Assembly: GCA_030062745.1 (NCBI GenBank)
Contig: CP099846.1
Location: forward strand, 30,337,350-30,401,349
Source: Capitulum mitella
Taxonomy: Eukaryota > Arthropoda > Thecostraca > Pollicipedomorpha > Pollicipedidae
Direction of reading: 5' to 3'
Length of the DNA: 64,000 nt
A model generated the notes under the pieces. It did no database searches. It was not told the DNA's origin and worked only from the letters and a program-made list of their open reading frames with translations. Positions 55,932 to 64,000 of this stretch are shown here, in pieces (position 1 is the first letter of the stretch; each line of letters opens with the position of its first letter). The position numbers and the translations under genes were made by a program.

Positions 55932-57167
55932 GTCTCTGCCAAGATCTCATGCACGCAATGATCAAAATGCGGAAACGCGGATATGCCGTCGTGCAGTGTG
56001 GCCAACTGTTATCACGAGTCTTTTGTTACTTATCATGCATTTATTGTTCACTTTGATCTTGAGGTCACCAGTTCTACCTACGGTCGGATTTCCGTAGCGT
56101 ATCTTTCGAACGCAAAATACACCGTCGCGTCGGAACGCTGGCGAGCCTTACCCATGTGGCTGACTGATATCATGGTTTTGTAGCACGGCTGCGGCGTGGT
56201 CGGTTTCAGCGATTTGCCGAATATGGCGGTCTGCGGAAACGAAGACCGCCATATTCGGTCTGCAATGCGGTCTTCGTTTGCGCTTTCTTGATGCTGCTCG
56301 TCGGCCAGCGCTGCGTGAGCGGCCGCGCGCGTGGGAGCCGCTGCGCGTGCCGTCGCTGCGGTTGGCGGTGCTTGCCGAGCGGCTCGGTTTCGCTAAAACG
56401 TTCTCCGATCCGCCGACCGCCTACAGAAATTATGTACAAATTGCTGAGGTGGTCAATTCTAGTTGTGCGTATAGACAATGAGTGACGCGGGCTAAGACGT
56501 AAAAAAAGCGTGAGAAGGAAAGAGGCATTCTGGCAGATGACTTTGTAACGGCGGCGTCCGGAAGTCTTTTCAACAATTTGCCCTCCCCCTCGGAAAGCTA
56601 TATCACCTCACGTCGCCGCGAAAAAAACCGTTTAGTCGTCAAGTGGTCAATGTGTTTAAGCCATTTTATTTAAGTGTACGTCGGCACCGGCTGCGTGTTG
56701 GTTTGTTCTAAAATGGCGTGACTAAATTTTAACGCCTCGCTACCAATGCAGGTTGGCTGTAACGCACTTTGATTTATCCTCCACTGGTCCTTAATTACCC
56801 TCCCCAATTTCACCGGCATGCCTTGCCCTCGTGGCGAAATTCACCCCCCCTCTTTGATCTCTTTTTACCAGCTCCAGTGACGTGCTTTGTCAATACCCAT
56901 TGCCAAACGTCTGCGACTGAGACTGCTTCGTCCGTAAGTTAAACTTTTCTCTTGTCAAGTTTAATGCAGCCCTGTGTAACAAAATTATTTTCCTAACCCA
57001 AAAATTGTTTGGTTCTAAAGTAATGTGAAGTAAAATTCTAAAGAACTGCTGCAAATATCTCCATCTGCAGAACGGTCCCACTACGGGCAGTTGCCCCCCC
57101 AAGCCTGAAGCCTGGGGGGGGGGGTAAAACTATACAGGACACCGTACAAGGCTAAAGAATTGTCCAG
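55932..57167. other. no gene seen
   Basis: Contains the hairpins at 56217-56283 and a G-run at 57113-57124. No supported frame. Confidence 0.4.
56217..56258. other. perfect 16-bp inverted repeat with overlapping second stem
   Basis: CCGAATATGGCGGTCT (56217-56232) pairs exactly with 56243-56258. GCGGAAACGAAGACCGC (from 56233) also pairs with GCGGTCTTCGTTTGCGC (about 56267-56283) with one mismatch, so two stems compete for the same bases. Confidence 0.8.
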
Positions 57168-59448
57168 TATCTGTCACATCAACTGAGCGCCACGCAATGG
57201 CGGTGGCCAGTCACTGAAAAGGAAGTCTACGCCATCGTTTACAGCATTCAGAAGCTGAGACTATTTTCTGGACTCAAAACTCACCGTCATGCGTGATCAC
57301 AAACTCTGGAACATATTTTTAGAACGAGGTGAGAAATGCGCAAATTCAGCGATGGGCCATCATTCTCGACGCATATGGCTGCGATGTCCAGTACATCTCT
57401 AGCAAGCAAAATATTGTTGCTGACATTCTTCCTTGGCTCGAGCCTCCTTCAGAGGCGAACGTCATCGACTCCGACCGAGCACCAAGGGTGCAGTTGGACT
57501 CCCAAGTGGAGAATGCCCCGAAGATGAGGCTAACCATCAGGACAAATTCCAAGAGTTCCTGTCGAACAATCCCGACTTTTTGTCTGCAGGAAAACGATAC
57601 GGATAGCAGGGCGAATCATGACATTCTTGAGGATGCAGAGCATCCAAATTTTAGTGAGGTCTCCCTGCATTATACGGTGTAGTACGATTTACTGTTTCGC
57701 ATCTTGGGCATTCAAAAGTGCATCCCATTTTCTGGCCTGCAGTTGGTCATTCCTCGCATTTTTCAAAAATCTCTCATCGAAGAAATCCATTCAGAATATT
57801 TTGGTGGACATCCAGGCATAGACAAAACGTATGATAAACTTCGTTCGCTTTGTTATTGGTCTGGCATAGTATCAAGACGTAGTTCATTACCAGAAAACCT
57901 GCGTAGCTTGCAACATGCGAAAACTGCGTAGAGAACGACCCCCGCTTCAAGACATGAAATTCCATAATATTCTTTGGAAATCATTGCTATAGACACATGT
58001 GGACCATTTCCTCAAAGATATAATGGCAACCGATGCATCATTAACGTAATCGACATGTTTTCTAGGTGGCTTGAGTCGTTTGCCACCGAATCGAAAAGTG
58101 CCGAGACCGTAGCCCGAATTCTCATAGAGCACATCATTCCGCGTCATGCCTGTCCTACGTTAATGTGTCTGACAACGGAGCCGAATTCTGTAACATAGTC
58201 GTGGAGCAAATTTCTTAAGTCTTCACCATCAGACATATTCGCACTTCAGCTGAGCATCCTCAAGCGAACGGAAAATGTGCGCGATACAGTCGCGTTAAAA
58301 ATGACATGCTTGCAGAACTAGTTAGTCGCTCCCAAAGAGACTAGGATACCAAAACCCCGGGATTATTTCTGCTTACAGAACAACTAGGAACGATAATACC
58401 AAATTAAGTACATTCTTTGTCATGTATGATCGTGATTCTGTTCTCCCCATGGATATACTTCTCTCTCCCAAATTCAGGTATCAAGCAAATGAGTACGTCC
58501 CCACAATGCTGGAAAACCTTCATCGCTCATATCACCAAGTGCGGCATAATCTGGCTTTAAACCACGAGAAAAAAGAAACAAATTGTGTTACAGAAGACGA
58601 AGTCTTCTGTAACACAATTGTAATTGTAACAAAAAAAAAAAACAAATTGCAGAAGGCGAAGTCTGCCAAAATTCAAACTGGAGACATGGTTTATTTTAGA
58701 GACCCTTCTGTTACTGCGAACTCTTCATCAGAACTCACTTCTCACTGGAAACCTTTCGTCGAGTCCTAAAACCTATCACTGATGTCACTTGCCTGATTAA
58801 AAATCAGCTTACGGGAGAAACAAAAACAGTCAACGTCCAAAATCTGCGCTGAGCTGATCCTGGCACTCCGTGGCAGAACGTGTCAAACGAGCCTAGTCAT
58901 ATCAGTCGAAAATTCGAAAGGATGCGAAAATCACTCATTCCCCTCCGCGTTCCGCCGCCGAGACAGATTTCTCTATGATGAGACTTCCTTTGAACGAACG
59001 GATCAACTGCCGCCTGTAGTATCACTTCCGAGTCGTAATTCGGTTCCCAGTAGTCAAAATCCTCCAAATACCAAAAGTCGTACATCAGAATGTCCAAGTG
59101 TCAACGATGAGGAAGATATCCCTCTGACAGAACTTTCCCGTCGTCTGAAAGATGAAGAGGAGAACATGCCTCTTGCCGAATAGGCAGAACAGTTTAGGAA
59201 CGACAACGAACTGAAACCAACAAGAAGACCTCGCACAGAATCAGATTCTGAAGACGAGACATCCGGTGCAAAATACTCGCTAGATGTATACGAAAAAGAA
59301 TGGGAGAGGAATGTTCGGACGAAGGATGTCCGCCTGATAAAATCATGCGTCACGATTCCGACACAGAAGGGTCAGATAATGATGTAGTTCAGACATGTGG
59401 TGCACCAAAGGCAGATAACAAAACGGATGATAGTAAGATAGGCCTGTT
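57168..59448 (+). pseudogene. Ty3/gypsy-like pol fossil (RNase H end and integrase)
   Basis: Fragments in pol order but in several frames. RNase H end (~57180-57480: WPVTEKEVYAIVYSIQKL, then QRWAIILDAYGCDVQY and a decayed ADILPWLEP). H2C2 zinc finger of integrase (~57740-57950: HSEYFGGHPGIDKTYDKL). Integrase core (57974-58198: AIDTCGPFP, NVIDMFSRWLES). C-terminal part (58422-58769: YDRDSVLPMD, YHQVRHNL, DMVYFRD). An acidic tail (~59100-59448) with SDSEDE-type runs. Reverse transcriptase, gag and LTRs are not seen. Multiple stops and frame changes make it inactive. It is split by the TTAA MITE at 59452 and resumes at 60651. Confidence 0.8.
58581..58619. other. perfect 18-bp hairpin in the gypsy-like fossil
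   Basis: Arms 58581-58598 and 58602-58619 around GAA. A weaker copy of the arm (CAAATTGCAGAAGGCGAAG) follows near 58643, so the hairpin probably arose by a local inverted duplication. Confidence 0.8.
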
Positions 59449-59451
59449 TAA

Positions 59452-60646
59452 CCCTATTCTCGGCAGGGGGGCTGAATCCCCCCCGGGTTTTTTGCTTGCC
59501 AATTTCAGGCTTTTTAAACGCAGCTTTACGAAACTTGGTCACCTTTCCTAGCTATTCTTTCTACGTGCTGTGACAAAATTTCACAATTCTATTTTGCTCA
59601 GGAGCGGAGCCAGGCAACGTTTTGGGGGCACCTCAAGCCATTTTTGACCATGTTGAGGGTAAAAGGAAAATGTCTGCCAAAAACAGAGTTTTTAAGATAG
59701 AACTTAAAACTTTATATGGATGTATAGCTAAATAGTTGGGCAATGTGCACACAAAATTTTGTTTATCTCAGGTCACTTTACAAGGCCAGGTCAAGGTCAA
59801 AAGTCAATTTTTTTTTGCAATAATTTCGGCGCCTTTTTTCAAATGCCAAACCCGGAAAACATATGACGTAGAACGGTGCCCTCTACTTGTGTATCAAGTT
59901 TCAGCTTGATATCACGTCGGGTCACGGAGCTATGACCTAAAATGTCAGTGCGCGAACCCTATATCGCAATAGCCATAAAATGAAATTTTTGGAATAGAGT
60001 GAATTCAAATGATTGAAAACGTTTACAGATAATATCAAATGCACACGAGATCATTCCAGATAACCCCAAGGTCACTGGAGGTCATTTAAGGTCAAAGGTT
60101 ACAAGTTGATCTGAAGAACGTGTGACCATGACAGTTCCCCCTTTTTCATGTCCCTGGCACCGCCTATGCTAACATTTTACAAACATTGTAATGGGATTTT
60201 TACTTCTTTAGCATAGCATGACTAGCAGAAACCAAAAAAGTGTTTTTACCTTTTTTATTCATTCAGTTGTTAGAAAGCTAATCCTCCTATTTTTGAAACC
60301 CTGTGAACGCCCATAAATTTTCTCAAAATTTCAGATTTGTGGACCTATGGTAAAAGCGCTATCCATAATCTCTCGATTCATGCCAGTTTCATTGAAATCG
60401 GTCCATAAACAACGGAGTTATAAGAAGTCCAAAAGTACCCCCCATTTTGACATTTTTGCTCCCTGTGTCCACAAATTTTGACATTTTGAAAATTCCTTTT
60501 TATAAAAATGTAGTTCACGTGACGGCAAATCGATTGCCGTTTGTTGCGATGAAATCGGACGAGTAGTTCTCGAGATCTCGGGGGGGGGGCAAATCCGCCC
60601 CCCCTGCCGGGAATCGACCATACCGTCTAGCCCTCCGGGAATAGGG
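59452..60646 (+). mobile_element. piggyBac-like TTAA MITE family 1, copy 3
   Basis: A 1195-bp element. The left flank is TTAA (59448-59451), the right flank ATAA (60647-60650, one change). Left terminus CCCTATTCTCGG, right terminus intact. It is inserted in the tail of the gypsy-like fossil. Confidence 0.82.
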
Positions 60647-60650
60647 ATAA

Positions 60651-60739
60651 ACACATGCTCTCTGCACAAAACAGCGTCGTGACCAATGTCGCAACACAGC
60701 TGCTCGAATGGCAAAAAGAAATGTTCCTGGCCCTATAGT
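60651..60739 (+). pseudogene. gypsy-like fossil, short continuation after MITE copy 3
   Basis: The frame that enters the MITE at 59448 resumes here without a stop once one TTAA is counted. It ends at a TAG about 90 bases on. This supports insertion of the MITE into the fossil's tail. Confidence 0.5.
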
Positions 60740-61139
60740 TTAGTCGTCACGACCGAAGGTAGCCTACGCGCGGCGCCGCCGCTCAAACGCCCTCAACTGT
60801 TTCGCAGCCGGCGAGTGGTTGCAGCTGAAGGCCTTGTATGACGTTATATGACATTTCATGACGCTTCATGACGCATGTTAGGTATTCGCGCCAATCAGCG
60901 CTCGCCTGGGTAAGGAGGCATGTTGGGCAACAAATCAACCAGACCGGAACGTACAGCATAGGATAACATACAAAATTCCAATTAGCCGTAGTCGGATCGA
61001 AGTAGATAGCGTATAGCGGAAGACAGCCCACATTCAGCCCAGATTCGGCTCAGCCCAGATTTGGCAGGGAATTTCCTTTACGGGCCGATATCTCCCATAG
61101 AACTTGAGAAACCTTACCTTGCCACACATCAACTAAAAG

Positions 61140-62040
61140 CACACATCCCAAATACAGCCGTGCAAAGAAACGCCACCTATCTTGTCTACGGGGAAAGTCA
61201 TAAACAATGGAAAAAATCATGTCTATGAGACGGCCTATACGATTTTCTTCGAAATAGGCACAACGAACAATCGACCCATGCCCATCAATTAACCTGAAGA
61301 AAACGCTATGGGCCATTGAAATCTAGGGGGTCAAAACGCCCTAAGAAAGTTTCAAAATGGGATTTGTAGCTAAAAAACAACACGAATAGGTTGCGTTGCA
61401 TATCAGATTAAGCACTCGTTAATCCAGATACAACCGTGCAAAGGAAAACCACGTACCTTGTCCAGGGGAACAGTTATAAAAACGATCGAAAAAATCATGT
61501 CTACGGAGTGGCCGCTATGATTTTCTTCAGCATTGGCACAACAAACCGTTGACCGATGCCAATTAATCCCGCTGAAGAAATCGTACGGGCCGTAGAAATT
61601 TAGGGGGTCAGACCCACTAGGAAACTTCCAAAGCGGGTTTTGTATCTCAAAAACGACACGCATAGGTCGAATAACCTTTCAAATGAAAGCACTCGTTAAC
61701 CCAAATACAGCCGTGCAAAAAAACATCTACCTTGTCTGAGGGGAAAGTTATAGACGATAAAAAAAGTATGTCTATGGGGTGGCCCGTGCGATTTTCTTCA
61801 AAATTGGCACAACGAACAGTTGATTGATGCCCATTAATCTGGCTGAAGAAACCCTACGGACCATTGAAACTTAGGGAGTCAGAACCCCCTTGGAAACTTG
61901 CAAAACGGGTTTTGTAGCTCAAATAACACCACGCACAGGACGAGTTGCATATCAAATGAAATCACTCCTTAACCCAAAAACAACCTTAAAAAATCGCCTA
62001 CCTTACCTAAGGGGAAAGTAATAGATGATTGTTTTTCGTG
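61140..62040 (+). repeat. ~274-bp tandem repeat, 3.3 units
   Basis: The unit opening (GCACWC..TTAACCCAAATACAGCCGT-like) occurs at 61140, 61412, 61689 and 61962, giving periods of 272, 277 and 273. Each unit contains CTACCTTGTC, ATGTCTATG, CGATTTTCTTC and AACTTAGGG phrases. Divergence between units is moderate. The fourth unit breaks off near 62040. Confidence 0.85.
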
Positions 62041-62919
62041 ACTTACGCATAAATATATAATCATACATGTCGATAAATGGCTATTTATGTTACAGACGTA
62101 CTGCCACTTTCCATATCACGGATCACGCATCGGTACTCGGATATCGCATGGTTCCTCGAACCGAACATAAACACTGAAAAGTTTGCGTTTATATTCATCA
62201 ATACAAATGTTTTTTTCGGCTTTAAGCGTTTCAGACATCCATTCAAGTGTTTTCCAACAGGCGGGCCGAAAAATAGTTGTTCTTTGCACAAATATACTGC
62301 CGTGTGTGAAACCGTCATCACACATCGTGACCCTGGTATTGGTTATTTCGTAAAGTTAATCGGGCCACGGTGCCGTGAGCGGCTTCGTACGGCCGGGAGC
62401 GCTGGAACGCCGCCGCTACCGCCGCTAGGGGGAGTGAAAGCCGCGGCCAGTGTGGCCACCAGGGGCGGCAACGACGGTGTCCCGGCAATGCGGCCGCCAG
62501 GCGGTGTCCGCGGTAGAATCCCGGTCATCGGGGCACGCCGGCCGCACCGTGGCTGTTTTGGGACCTTACCTTACCTAACCACATGTTTTGGGGAAGGTCA
62601 TGTGGGTATAGGGCCAAAGAGGGCCTCGAGATTTTGGGGTGAGGTTTCCCCTGGATAAATGTAGGCACTGTAGCTGTGTGTTTGAATCGAACGTTTCGCT
62701 TTAAATGTTAAGGCTGCTGATACATTTCTTTAGCTGTAACTTGCTGTCATTTGTGAATATATGGGATACAAGTGATTAGTTATCTTTCTCCTTCGTGCGG
62801 GGTGCCGCGACTGTCCTACGGGGAACAAACATTCATTCCCTGCCCCGGCTGCTAGTAACTATCGTGTGGCAGTCGGTTAAAGAGTAAATGTTGCTACACC
62901 CGGAGATGGCGTCTGTTGA
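62041..62919. other. no gene recognised
   Basis: A 193-codon frame (62077-62658) is partly GC-rich, low-complexity sequence with no known motif. I do not call it a gene. Confidence 0.35.
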
Positions 62920-62923
62920 TTAA

Positions 62924-64000
62924 CCCTATTCCCCGGAGGGCTAGACGGTATGGTCGATTCCCGGCAGGGGGTCGGATTCGGCCCCCCCCCCCGAGATCTC
63001 GAGAACTACTCGTCCGATTTCATTGCAACAAACGGCAATCGATTCGCCGTGACGTGAACAACATATTTATGAGGAGAAATTTTCAAAATTTCGAAATTTG
63101 TTGATACAGGGAGGCAAAAGTGTCAAAATGGGGTACTTTTGGACTTCTTATAACTCCGTTGTTTATCGACCGATTTCAATGGAGCTGGCATGAATCGAGA
63201 GATTATGGATAGCGCTTTTACCATGGGTCCACAAATTTGAGATTTTGAGAAAATTAATGTGCTTTCACAGGGGTTCAAAAATAGGAGGATTAGTTTTCTA
63301 ACAACTGAATGAACAAACAAGGTAAAATCAATTTTTTGGCTTCTGCTAGTCATGCTATGCTAAAAAAGTACAAATCGCATTACAATGTTTGTATAATGTT
63401 AGCATAGGCGGTGTCAGGGACATGAAAAAGGGGGAACTGTCATGGTCACACGTTCTTCAGATCAACATGTGGCCTTTCACCTTAAATGAGCCCCAGTGAC
63501 CTTGGGATCACCTGGAATGATGTCGTGTGCATTTGATATTATCTGTAAACGTTTTCAATCATTTAAATTCATTCTATTCCAAAAGTTTCATTTTATGGCT
63601 ATTGCGATATACGGTACGCCCACTGACATTCTAGGTCATAGCTCCGTGAACCGACCAGATATCAAGCTGAAGCTTGGTACACAAGTAGAGGGCATCATTC
63701 TACGTCATACATATTCCGGGTTTGACATTTGAAAAAATGTCGCCGAAATTATTGCAAAAAAATAAATTTTGATTTTTGACCTTGACCTGGCCTACTAAAG
63801 TGACCTCAGATAAACAAAATTTTGTGTGCACATTGCCCAACTATTTAGCTTTATATCCATATAAAGTTCTAAGTTCTATCTTAAAAACTCTGTTTTTGGC
63901 AGACATTTTCCTTTTACCCTGAACATGGCCAAAAATGGCCTGAAGTGCCTCCCAAAAACGTTGCCTGGCTCCGCTCCTGAGCAAAGTAGAATTGTGAAAT
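62924..64000 (-). mobile_element. piggyBac-like TTAA MITE family 1, copy 4 (inverted, cut by window end)
   Basis: TTAA at 62920-62923, then CCCTATTCCCCGGAGGG, which is the right end of the family read in reverse. It runs collinear with copies 1-3 in the opposite direction until the window stops, so its other end is not visible. Confidence 0.82.

Noticed and set aside
62077-62658. 193-codon frame
   Set aside because: No known motif; the second half is GC-rich Gly/Arg/Pro low complexity, and no splice or repeat evidence supports it.

Overview
The window is animal nuclear DNA. It has spliced, GC3-rich exons, large introns with GT/AG borders, an I-clade LINE carrying RNase H, a Ty3/gypsy-like fossil and many small DNA transposons. 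There are no bacterial operons. The combination suggests a marine invertebrate with high heterozygosity. Arthropod or crustacean is my best guess, but the sequence does not prove it.

The one confident host gene is a nine-exon creatinase (creatine amidinohydrolase), + strand, 19437 to 32084. It predicts 441 residues: a basic, mitochondrial-type N-terminal leader followed by a complete creatinase fold. A 500-base N gap (28268-28767) lies inside it. The 2.5 kb on each side of the gap are near-copies of each other, so exons 5 to 8 appear twice while exons 1-4 and 9 appear once. Two unmerged haplotypes explain this best. A second, weaker host candidate is the last exon of a small secreted cysteine-containing protein at 55510-55931.

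Layout: 0-5.9 kb holds dispersed repeats and a 668-bp TTAA-bounded element. 5.9-9.4 kb holds two inverted copies of a 1.27-kb TTAA element. 9.5-11.07 kb is a 1.58-kb repeat with a possible two-exon coding segment, and its inverted partner is at 41.9-43.5 kb. 11.1-13.6 kb is a LINE gag fragment whose tail has become a 15-copy 42-bp minisatellite. 14.8-15.4 kb holds small MITEs. 19.4-32.1 kb is creatinase, whose intron 1 holds a 2.4-kb hAT-type element built of degenerate ~30-bp repeats. 33.2-37.3 kb is a decayed I-clade LINE with endonuclease, reverse transcriptase and RNase H. 38.1-41.9 kb is a long inverted repeat with 1.2-kb arms. 44.5-50.9 kb is a nested repeat field. 57.2-60.7 kb is a gypsy-like pol fossil split by a MITE. 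61.1-62.0 kb is a ~274-bp tandem repeat. The last kilobase is a fourth copy of the 1.2-kb TTAA MITE.

The strongest mobile-element signal is a set of non-autonomous elements flanked by TTAA with ends starting CCC, the signature of piggyBac transposition. Their interiors carry many AGGTCA/TGACCT half-sites. One insertion can be compared with its own empty site in a paralogous hAT-like repeat inside the creatinase gene.
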